Below are positions 1 through 5,669 of a stretch of 10,231 bases of DNA, in pieces. The notes below the pieces were generated by a model, which saw only the letters and a list, made by a program, of their open reading frames with translations, ran no database searches and was not told the origin of the DNA. How positions within the stretch are numbered: position 1 is the first letter of the stretch; each line of letters opens with the position of its first letter. This DNA comes from Acidobacteriota bacterium (GTDB taxonomy: Bacteria; Acidobacteriota; Terriglobia; UBA7540): the NCBI GenBank assembly GCA_021789565.1, contig JAJYJL010000162.1:1-10231 (forward strand). The letters are read 5' to 3'. Position numbers and translations under genes: made by a program.

Positions 1-1151
1 ATCACATCGTTGAAGGCGAAGCCGAAGAGCTGATATCCATCCTGGCGAAGGACCTCGAGTCCGGCGGCGCCCGGGCGCACTACAAAGCATCCGTACTGCC
101 CGACCTGACGCAGGTGCCCCTGCCGGACCTCACCCTGGTGGACCCCTGGAAGTATAGCGCCATGGCGGTGCAGTATTCGCGCGGATGCCCCTTCACCTGC
201 GAGTTCTGCGACATCATCGAAATTTACGGGCGCAAACCCCGCACCAAGACCCCCGAACAGGTCCTGGCCGAGCTCGACCAGATTTACGATATGGGATGGC
301 GTGGCAGGCTGTTCCTGGTGGATGACAATTTTATCGGCAACAAGAAGAATGTGAAAAAGCTGCTGCCGGAACTGGTCCGCTGGAACCGCGACCATAATTT
401 TCCTTTTTCCTTCCTCACGGAAGCCTCGCTGAATCTGGCCGAAGACCAGGAACTGCTGGAGTACATGCGCGACGCCCACTTTAACGGTGTCTTTATGGGG
501 ATCGAAACCCCGGTATCCGAGAGCCTGAAAGAAACGACCAAGTTCCAGAACCTGCGCAAAGACCTGCTGGAAAGCGTCAAGCTGGTGCAGTCCTACGGCA
601 TGGAGGTGATGGCAGGGTTTATCGTGGGCTTTGACAACGATCCTCCGGACGTCTTCGAGCGCCAGATCCAATTTATTCGAGATGCCGCCATTCCCATTTC
701 CATGGTGGGCCTGCTCAGCGCTTTGCCGAACACCCAACTGTGGCGCCGGTTGAAGGCCGAAGGGCGGCTGCTCAAGGAAAGTCTGGGGAGCAATACGCTG
801 GTGGATATGAATTTCATCCCCCGCATGGATACCCAGGAACTGATCGACGGCTATCGCAGGATACTGGAAACCATCTACTATCCTCGCGAGTACTTCAATC
901 GTGTCCAGCGGTTCCTTTCGCAGCTAGGCACTCCGACTCACACCCCCATTGTTTTTTCAGACGTTATGGCGGTTGCGCGATCGCTGTGGAAACAGGGCCT
1001 GCGAAGCGATTACCGGAAAGAATACTGGAAGTTTCTGGCCCAGACGGTACGCCGCCATCGCCAGCACCTGGACAAGGCCATGACGCTGGCCATCATGGGG
1101 CATCACTTCTTTGAATTGACGGGAACGGTGCAGTCGGAAACCCAGGTCTGA
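1..1151 (+). CDS. B12-binding radical SAM protein, C-terminal part (DUF4070-type), 5' truncated by the window edge
   Basis: The reading frame is open from base 3, so the gene begins outside the window; an internal GTG at 114 is not its start. The radical SAM cluster motif CPFTCEFC is visible, with the three Fe-S cysteines encoded at 186-188, 198-200 and 207-209. It is followed by DDNFIGNKK, a GIETP strand (the SAM/barrel glycine region) and a long C-terminal helical region of the DUF4070 kind. In this family the missing N-terminus is normally a cobalamin-binding domain. Members use a 5'-deoxyadenosyl radical plus cobalamin, often for methylation. The characterised relative is the hopanoid C-2 methylase HpnP, but many paralogues share this architecture, so the substrate cannot be assigned. 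The protein is cytosolic as far as can be seen. It ends with TGA at 1149-1151 and converges on mglA. Confidence 0.88.
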   Translation, partial: HIVEGEAEELISILAKDLESGGARAHYKASVLPDLTQVPLPDLTLVDPWKYSAMAVQYSRGCPFTCEFCDIIEIYGRKPRTKTPEQVLAELDQIYDMGWRGRLFLVDDNFIGNKKNVKKLLPELVRWNRDHNFPFSFLTEASLNLAEDQELLEYMRDAHFNGVFMGIETPVSESLKETTKFQNLRKDLLESVKLVQSYGMEVMAGFIVGFDNDPPDVFERQIQFIRDAAIPISMVGLLSALPNTQLWRRLKAEGRLLKESLGSNTLVDMNFIPRMDTQELIDGYRRILETIYYPREYFNRVQRFLSQLGTPTHTPIVFSDVMAVARSLWKQGLRSDYRKEYWKFLAQTVRRHRQHLDKAMTLAIMGHHFFELTGTVQSETQV

Positions 1152-1155
1152 ACGG

Positions 1156-1174
1156 GCCGGCCGCATTGGCCGGC
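1156..1174. terminator. Hairpin just after the radical SAM stop codon; possible terminator without a T-run
   Basis: GCCGGCC (1156-1162) and GGCCGGC (1168-1174) form a perfect 7-bp G+C stem around a 5-base loop (gcatt). It lies five bases after the stop codon of the radical SAM gene, in the gap between two convergent genes. There is no T-tract on either strand, so it is not a canonical intrinsic terminator. It could stabilise the mRNA 3' end or assist termination. Confidence 0.4.
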
Positions 1175-1335
1175 GGGGAGGGTGCAGCGAACTTTAGCGC
1201 CCTCCGTCCGGCGGCAGCGGCTTTCCAAAGGCAGGCCAAGGGGTTGCAAGTCCGCCCTGCAGCCAGGCTCCCAAGGCATTTCAACGCTGTCCGCTTTAAG
1301 AAATTACAGCGCTGCCCGGAAGGGACGTTGCGAGC

Positions 1336-1920
1336 CTAACCCTTTTTGATCTCTGCGAGAACCTGCCGGCCGACTTCCTTCAGCGTTTCGAATACACCCA
1401 CTCCCTGGACAGCCACCGCCTCAAACACGGGCTCACTTTTCTGGAGAAGCGCCTCTGTGAGTTTCTCAACCGGGAGGGCATTGGGAAGGTCGCGCTTGTT
1501 GAGCTGGAGGACATAGGGGATGGTGGCGAAGTCGTAGCCATGATCTTTCATGTTGGTCTGCAGGTTGTCCAGCGCTTCCTCGTTTGCGTCCATGCGCTCT
1601 TCCTGCGAGTCGGCCACAAAAACCACCCCATCCACCCCGCGCAGGATCAGCTTTCGACTGGCATCGTAAAAAACCTGGCCGGGGACCGTATAAAGGTGAA
1701 ATCTGGTTTTGAATCCGCGCACGGTCCCCAGCTCCAGCGGCAAAAAGTCAAAAAAGAGGGTCCGGTCGGTTTCAGTGGCGAGCGAGAGCATTTTCCCCCC
1801 GGACTTTGCCGCAGTCCGCTCAAAGATCCACTGCAAGTTGGTTGTTTTTCCGCCCAGTCCGGCGCCGTAATAGACAATCTTGCAGTTGATCTCACGGGAA
1901 GCGAAATTGATAAAACTCAC
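1336..1920 (-). CDS. mglA: MglA, Ras-like polarity GTPase
   Basis: This is a full-length 194-residue MglA-type small GTPase. The P-loop GAGLGGKTT is at residues 19-27, the switch I region TDRTLFFDF at 51-59, the switch II/G3 segment [13 protein letters not shown] at 78-90, and the G4 motif NKRD at 141-144. Positions known from Myxococcus xanthus MglA are all kept: G21, D52, the intrinsic arginine finger R53, T54 and Q82. It should therefore be an active GTPase. In Myxococcus, MglA-GTP sits at the leading pole and drives motility machinery; its partner MglB (Roadblock/LC7 fold) acts as GAP. No mglB lies next to this gene, so the partner is elsewhere or different. The start is GTG at 1920, which gives the family N-terminus [18 protein letters not shown] and has an AAGGA ribosome binding site nine bases upstream. 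Its role in this organism is inferred only. Confidence 0.96.
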   Translation of the reverse strand: MSFINFASREINCKIVYYGAGLGGKTTNLQWIFERTAAKSGGKMLSLATETDRTLFFDFLPLELGTVRGFKTRFHLYTVPGQVFYDASRKLILRGVDGVVFVADSQEERMDANEEALDNLQTNMKDHGYDFATIPYVLQLNKRDLPNALPVEKLTEALLQKSEPVFEAVAVQGVGVFETLKEVGRQVLAEIKKG

Positions 1921-1929
1921 GTTGAGCGG

Positions 1930-1934
1930 TCCTT
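1930..1934 (-). promoter_or_regulatory. Ribosome binding site of mglA
   Basis: On the minus strand AAGGA lies nine bases before the GTG at 1920. It supports that non-ATG start, as does the conserved MglA N-terminus. Confidence 0.6.
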
Positions 1935-2127
1935 GTACCCTGAATTTAAGTACCTTCGTCAGAGGGCCGATGGGAGCTCACCGCTGCGCACTTCACCGCT
2001 CGCCATGCATCCGGAGCGCCATTCGGAAGCACCCACAACCCCCTTACTGCTTACCTATCGGCCAAAAATGAGCTGGACTTTGGGGTTTTTCCAAATCGGA
2101 CTTCGGCGGGATGAGGGACGACGCAGT

Positions 2128-2157
2128 GAAATGCGGCCGGAGGCAGTGCCGCATTTC
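2128..2157. ncRNA. Perfect 10-bp stem-loop with a GGAGG / CCTCC loop, candidate structured RNA
   Basis: GAAATGCGGC (2128-2137) is exactly complementary to GCCGCATTTC (2148-2157), leaving a 10-base loop, cggaggcagt. Read on the plus strand the loop exposes GGAGG; read on the minus strand it exposes CCTCC, an anti-Shine-Dalgarno-like sequence. It is the first of three stem-loops in a gap with no gene. Minus-strand transcription would place it in the mglA leader, about 210 bases before the start codon. Plus-strand transcription would place it in an independent small RNA or a long methyltransferase leader. Neither transcript is demonstrated. Confidence 0.4.
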
Positions 2158-2189
2158 GGGCCTGGTGGTTTGCAGGAATTCAATGGAAG

Positions 2190-2230
2190 GAACCGGGATG
2201 TTTCAAAGGCAGGACTGATGATCCCGGTTC
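2190..2230. ncRNA. Second perfect 10-bp stem-loop in the mglA/methyltransferase gap
   Basis: GAACCGGGAT (2190-2199) pairs perfectly with ATCCCGGTTC (2221-2230) around a 21-base loop. The stem begins 33 bases after the previous hairpin ends. Two perfect 10-bp stems so close together in non-coding DNA are unlikely to be chance and suggest a structured transcript or a DNA dyad. Confidence 0.35.
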
Positions 2231-2251
2231 TCCCTCGAATGCGTGTAAACG

Positions 2252-2265
2252 CCCCCTCGCGGGGG
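2252..2265. ncRNA. Third stem-loop, CCCCC-tcgc-GGGGG
   Basis: A 5-bp all-G+C stem with a 4-base loop lies 22 bases after the second stem. Alone it would mean little in G+C-rich DNA; its placement in the series is what makes it worth recording. Confidence 0.3.
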
Positions 2266-2334
2266 TGGATAGCAACTTACCTCTATGTGGTCCTGTTCTG
2301 CGCCCATCATGACAGATGGCAAATGCCGGATGCA

Positions 2335-2355
2335 AGGATAAATTCCTGTTTTTTT
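2335..2355 (+). terminator. Weak hairpin followed by T7, possible plus-strand terminator
   Basis: AGGA (2335-2338) pairs with TCCT (2344-2347) around taaat, then G and seven Ts (2349-2355) follow. The T-run is the longest in the 601-base gap and sits after the three stem-loops, where a small plus-strand RNA would end. The stem is only 4 bp, so the call is weak. Confidence 0.2.
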
Positions 2356-2504
2356 GATGCATGGCCAACCACCGGGGCCACGCGGCCTCGCACAACTTTT
2401 TCAATGAACTTCTACCCGTGCTGGTGAAAGAGTTTTCCTTTCGGCTATGGACGCTCTGGGAAAGCGAAAAGCGCGAACGGGGTTCGAATTGCCGCGCTTT
2501 GCGC

Positions 2505-2510
2505 TAGAAT
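2505..2510 (+). promoter_or_regulatory. Possible -10 box (TAGAAT) before the methyltransferase gene
   Basis: TAGAAT matches the TATAAT consensus at five of six positions and ends 11 bases before the ATG at 2522. No good -35 box lies at the usual distance. If used, it would give an almost leaderless transcript, which fits the lack of a Shine-Dalgarno sequence before 2522. The same hexamer occurs at 7674-7679, upstream of another plus-strand gene. Confidence 0.25.
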
Positions 2511-2521
2511 GACCCTTCACG

Positions 2522-3220
2522 ATGAGCTGGCTTGAGATGCAACGCAAACCGGAACCGGAAGTGATGAGCGGCAAAGATGAGGTTTCCGCCTATGCTTCCG
2601 CTGCCGCCCGGAAGCATCTGGAGGCGCTGGACAACACATTTGTGGACCAGGTACTTCAACTCGCGCCGCGCGGCAAGGCGCTCACCGGGCTCCTGCTGGA
2701 TGTCGGCTGCGGGCCGGGCAACATCGCCCTGAAGCTTGCGCGGCGGTCCCCCGGTCTCACCATTGTGGGTCTCGACCGTTCACGAAACATGGTGCGGGCC
2801 GCTTGCCAGGCGGCAGCCGAAGCGGGGCTGGAAGGCCGTGTCTTCTTCCAGCAGGCCCACGCGGGAGAGGTCCCCTACCCTGGCGGCACCTTCGACGTGG
2901 TCCTATCCAATTCCGTGCTACACCACCTGGCGGACCCTACCAGGGTGCTGGAAGAGATGGTGCGGATTGCCAAGCCGGGCGGCGCCATTGTGGTTCGCGA
3001 TCTCAGGCGTCCTTCGCGCCTGGCCTATCCCTGGCACGTCCGCTGGTATGGACGCCATTATTCTGGCATCATGAAAAGGCTTTTTGAGGATTCGGTCCGG
3101 GCCGCCTACACGCCGGAAGAACTTGCCGGCCTGCTGGGACGCTCCGGAATGTCAAAAGCATCCATATTCCTTCATGACCGAAGCCACATGGGTTTCGTCT
3201 ACAGGGGGCACGATTCATGA
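2522..3220 (+). CDS. Class I SAM-dependent methyltransferase (EPEVM-type)
   Basis: A 232-residue Rossmann-fold methyltransferase. Motif I is LLDVGCGPGNIAL (residues 58-70), the acidic ribose-binding position is D85 in VGLDRS, the post-motif strand is FDVVLSNSVLHHL (124-136), and motif III is AKPGGAIVVRDL (150-161). The N-terminal RKPEPEVM resembles the EPEVM segment seen at the start of many uncharacterised bacterial methyltransferases, so the true start must be at 2537 or earlier. An in-frame TGA at 2510-2512 bounds the frame. ATG 2522 is taken here; ATG 2537 is an equally good alternative, and neither has a clear ribosome binding site. The substrate is unknown and could be a small molecule or lipid. 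It is the first gene of a probable unit with the two genes that follow; its stop overlaps the next start (ATGA). Confidence 0.9.
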   Translation: MSWLEMQRKPEPEVMSGKDEVSAYASAAARKHLEALDNTFVDQVLQLAPRGKALTGLLLDVGCGPGNIALKLARRSPGLTIVGLDRSRNMVRAACQAAAEAGLEGRVFFQQAHAGEVPYPGGTFDVVLSNSVLHHLADPTRVLEEMVRIAKPGGAIVVRDLRRPSRLAYPWHVRWYGRHYSGIMKRLFEDSVRAAYTPEELAGLLGRSGMSKASIFLHDRSHMGFVYRGHDS

Positions 3221-3843
3221 GAGGCCGAAAAAGCAGACATCCGATGAAGGCAGCCATTCTCGCAACGCTTGTTTTCCTGGCGCCCGCCCTGCTGGCAGCA
3301 GGGGAAAAACAACCTTCCACCTATCGCATTCCCCTGCCCCCCCCACCGGACTTTTCTTCCGTCGAGTGGATGATGGGCAACTGGACGGGCCAGATGGGCA
3401 GACATAGTCCGCAGGGTGAGATTCATCTTTCTGTCTCTTACGATCTTGACCGGCGCGTGATGATTTTCCGGGAGAAGATCTCCCTGGCCTCGACCGGAGA
3501 ACTTCCGGCCAACAAGGAATCCTCCCTCGGAATCCTGTCGCGCGCTCCGTCGGGGGATTCGTTTCTGTTTGAGGTGTATTCGAGCAACGGTTTCATCAGC
3601 AGCTATCGGGTCACGGTGTCCGGCCCGGAGATTGACTTCACTCCCGACGGCGGTCCGCAGCCCCTTCCCGGGTGGCTTTCGCGCCGCATCATCCAGCGGG
3701 GCGACGTCGACAGCTTCAGTGAAACCGTGGAACTGGCGCCGCCCCTGAAGCCCTTCTTTGACTACTACACGGCCGCCTTCACACGCGATGCTCCGCCGGA
3801 AAAGTCGAAGGCCGGGAGTCTCGGGGAAAAGAAGGAGCCTTAG
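3217..3843 (+). CDS. Exported protein of unknown function, possibly lipocalin-like beta-barrel
   Basis: A 208-residue protein with a signal peptide: basic n-region (MRGRKSRHPMK), hydrophobic core at about residues 12-26, and a likely cleavage near ALLAAG (24-29). The mature part has WMMGNWTGQMG (51-61) followed by alternating short strands (IHLSVSYDL, VMIFREKISL, DSFLFEVYSS, SSYRVTVSGPEIDF). This recalls small lipocalin/nitrobindin or DUF1579-like barrels that start with a G-x-W-x-G element. I do not recognise the family with certainty. The ATG at 3217 overlaps the methyltransferase TGA by four bases, which implies coupled translation. ATG 3244 (residue 10) is an alternative start that still keeps the hydrophobic core. 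A run of eight Cs at 3337-3344 encodes part of a proline stretch and is a possible slippage site. The C-terminus is lysine/glutamate-rich and probably disordered. Confidence 0.72.
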   Translation: MRGRKSRHPMKAAILATLVFLAPALLAAGEKQPSTYRIPLPPPPDFSSVEWMMGNWTGQMGRHSPQGEIHLSVSYDLDRRVMIFREKISLASTGELPANKESSLGILSRAPSGDSFLFEVYSSNGFISSYRVTVSGPEIDFTPDGGPQPLPGWLSRRIIQRGDVDSFSETVELAPPLKPFFDYYTAAFTRDAPPEKSKAGSLGEKKEP

Positions 3844-3927
3844 GCTGCCGGAGCTGATGGCCGGCAAACGACGGCTGGCCGGCGGGCGAAGCGCTGATGG
3901 AGTCCGGTTCTTTTGAGGGCCGCTGCT

Positions 3928-3932
3928 GGAGG
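3928..3932 (+). promoter_or_regulatory. Ribosome binding site of the AsmA-family gene
   Basis: GGAGG lies five bases before ATG 3938. It fixes that start and suggests the gene is translated independently of the upstream pair, despite probable co-transcription. Confidence 0.6.
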
Positions 3933-3937
3933 TTGAG

Positions 3938-5470
3938 ATGACGGGCCGCACCAGAGAATTCCTGATCGTTGCCGGGGTGGTTCTATGTATCCTGGTCCTG
4001 CTGGGCGTGCTGCTGGTTCCCAGGCTCGTGGATGTCAACCGCTATCGTCCCCAATTGGCGGCGCTCCTTGAAAGCAAAACGGGTAAGCCCGCCCACATCG
4101 GCCGGCTCGAACTCACCCTGTTTCCTCATCTCGCCATCCTGGTTGATGACTTTGAACTGGGAAATCCCAAGGGCTTTCCCTCGGGCGACTTCTTCAAAGC
4201 ACACCGGATTTACGCGCTGCTTCGGGCGGGCCCGCTCTGGCACAGGAAGATTGTCGTTCAATCCCTGATCGTGGAAGGTCCTGTGATCCATCTGATCAGC
4301 AATACTGCGGGACACTGGAACTTTGAGAATCCCCCGGCGCCGGCCGGCAGCAACGCAACCGCGCCGGCAGGCAGCGGACCCGGTTTCGCCCTGGGAACCA
4401 TCTCCAGCGTGACCATTGACGGCGGCCACGTAACCATCGCCAACCTGCTGCCTTCGGGCGCCATGGGACCAACTTATTTTGACGGGCAGGGCCTTTCGTG
4501 CCGTTTTCAGGACGTCAATCTCAACGCCCTGACGGCGCAGGATTCGCATTCTCCGCGTAGCGGCTCCGGCAGCATCATTCCGGCCGGGAGCAATCCCGCG
4601 CCTCAGGTAGCCGACGGTTCTTTCCACGCCGACTGGCTGCGTTTTGGCAACATCCAGGCGACCGGGGTCGCTTCCCAGATCCAGGTTTTCCCCAAGCAGG
4701 CCTATCTGGACAATTTCAAGCTGAATCTGGCGGACGGAAAGGTAGCGGGCAAAGCTGCCTCCGACTTCTCAGGGGAGAATCCGCTCTTCAGCGCGGAGAC
4801 ATCATTCCAGAAGATCGACGTGGCCCAACTGCTCAACATGATTCCCAGCGCGCGTGGCAAAATGACGGGAACCATGGAAGGCAACCTGGATCTGCACGGG
4901 GAAGCCACCCATTCGAGTGACCCGCTGAGCGGCATGCAGGGCGCCGGCAAGGTGAAAATACAGAACGGCAAGTTGCCCACTCTGCAACTGAACAAGAACC
5001 TGTTATTCCTGGTCCGGATGGCGGGAGTGGGAGCCACTTCCGGCGACCCGGCATCATTCTCCTCCGTCTCAACGGATTTGAACCTTGCCAACCAGCGCCT
5101 GATGAGCAAAAACGTCACGGTTGTGAGCAATGACCTCAACGTGGATGCCGCCGGCGAAACGAACCTCGCCCAGTCCAACCAGATCAACTACGCGGGAACG
5201 GCCGTGGTGCCGGCCCGGCAGGGCGGGCTGACCAATCTGGTATCCCAGATTTCAGGAGCCACCTTTGCCAACGGCAAACTCTCATTCCCCTTCGATCTGC
5301 ACGGCACCCTCGACGATCCCCAATTTTCCCTGAAGACGGGCAAGGGCATTCTGGAAGGCCTTTCGGCGCCGGCATCGGGGAGCAAGCAGGGCGCTCAGCC
5401 CGCCAATACCCTCCAGAATCTTTTCAATATGTTCCAGAAGAAGAAGTCAACCACAACGCCCCCGAAGTAG
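3938..5470 (+). CDS. AsmA-family inner-membrane-anchored periplasmic protein
   Basis: A 510-residue protein. One N-terminal membrane segment (about residues 8-28) is followed by an AsmA-type N-terminal domain: VDVNRYRPQLAALLESKTGK at 31-50, then IGRLELTLFPHLAILVDDFELGNPKGF and an LIVEGPVIHL strand at 110-119. The C-terminal AsmA region contains GAGKVKIQNGKLPTL (335-349) and ends FPFDLHGTLDDPQFSL (450-465), the usual family ending. AsmA relatives are thought to bridge or modulate phospholipid movement and outer-membrane protein assembly in the envelope; this member's exact role is inferred. Two low-complexity Ala/Pro/Gly/Ser stretches (about 132-149 and 203-223) interrupt the beta-rich region, both containing PAGSN. 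The lysine-rich tail (KKKS) closes the protein. It lies 94 bases after the exported-protein gene and probably shares its transcript. Confidence 0.88.
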   Translation: MTGRTREFLIVAGVVLCILVLLGVLLVPRLVDVNRYRPQLAALLESKTGKPAHIGRLELTLFPHLAILVDDFELGNPKGFPSGDFFKAHRIYALLRAGPLWHRKIVVQSLIVEGPVIHLISNTAGHWNFENPPAPAGSNATAPAGSGPGFALGTISSVTIDGGHVTIANLLPSGAMGPTYFDGQGLSCRFQDVNLNALTAQDSHSPRSGSGSIIPAGSNPAPQVADGSFHADWLRFGNIQATGVASQIQVFPKQAYLDNFKLNLADGKVAGKAASDFSGENPLFSAETSFQKIDVAQLLNMIPSARGKMTGTMEGNLDLHGEATHSSDPLSGMQGAGKVKIQNGKLPTLQLNKNLLFLVRMAGVGATSGDPASFSSVSTDLNLANQRLMSKNVTVVSNDLNVDAAGETNLAQSNQINYAGTAVVPARQGGLTNLVSQISGATFANGKLSFPFDLHGTLDDPQFSLKTGKGILEGLSAPASGSKQGAQPANTLQNLFNMFQKKKSTTTPPK

Positions 5471-5493
5471 CAGAGGCAGATCATTCTTCTAAT

Positions 5494-5561
5494 GTAGCGG
5501 CGGCTGGAGTTTACCCCGACGAAGTCGGTGGCCGCCACGTGCGACCTAAACCCGCCGCTAC
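5494..5561. repeat. Cloverleaf-like inverted repeat (REP/MITE-like) after the AsmA gene
   Basis: GTAGCGGCGG (5494-5503) pairs perfectly with CCGCCGCTAC (5552-5561). After a 5-base bulge (5504-5508) the pairing continues with GTTTA (5509-5513) against TAAAC (5547-5551). The interior folds into CCGAC-gaa-GTCGG (5516-5528) and GTGG-ccg-CCAC (5528-5538, sharing G5528). The whole can therefore draw as an outer stem with two small arms. It starts 24 bases after the AsmA stop, in non-coding DNA. Such compact nested palindromes are typical of dispersed REP or MITE elements mobilised in trans, or of mRNA 3'-end stabilisers. Only one copy is present in the window. Confidence 0.6.
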
Positions 5562-5612
5562 GGCCCTCCGATTGTACTGCCCTTGCAAGATGAGCGCGTT
5601 GGGGCCAATCTG

Positions 5613-5636
5613 TGCGATGATAATCGCTTTATCGCA
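5613..5636 (+). promoter_or_regulatory. Two mutually exclusive small hairpins in the TSUP gene leader
   Basis: GCGAT (5614-5618) can pair with ATCGC (5623-5627) around gata. Alternatively TGCGAT (5613-5618) can pair with ATCGCA (5631-5636). Both use the same left arm, so only one can form. They lie 33-57 bases before ATG 5670, which itself lacks a Shine-Dalgarno sequence. A regulatory switch is possible but the stems are short. Confidence 0.2.
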
Positions 5637-5669
5637 GTCGCCAAAATCCTTGCAGCAATTCCATAGCTT

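Larger units (their letters stand above)
1921..2521. other. 601-base divergent intergenic region between mglA and the methyltransferase gene
   Basis: No convincing gene is present. A long plus-strand frame crosses it but runs antisense through mglA and shows no domain. The mglA-proximal part has two direct copies of TCACCGCT (1978-1985 and 1993-2000), 15 bases apart, 58-80 bases upstream of the mglA start. The centre (2128-2265) holds three consecutive stem-loops, listed separately. They are followed by a T7 run (2349-2355) and a TGGCC/GGCCA hairpin (2362-2366 with 2376-2380). The methyltransferase-proximal end has a TAGAAT box. I recognised no known riboswitch; in particular the hairpins do not match cobalamin, SAM or c-di-GMP aptamers as far as I can judge. 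Confidence 0.7.

Noticed and set aside
2180..2404. A 74-codon minus-strand frame in the mglA upstream gap
   Set aside because: It contains stem-loop sequence, has no convincing ribosome binding site and no recognisable protein features.
1540..2427. A 295-codon plus-strand open frame running antisense through mglA and the following gap
   Set aside because: It overlaps most of mglA, whose identity is certain, has no recognisable domain and has low-complexity, arginine/proline-rich composition typical of shadow frames in G+C-rich DNA.
2476..2496. GGTTCGAAT, resembling a tRNA T-loop
   Set aside because: The flanking bases do not form a proper T-stem, and no acceptor, anticodon arm or CCA end is present.
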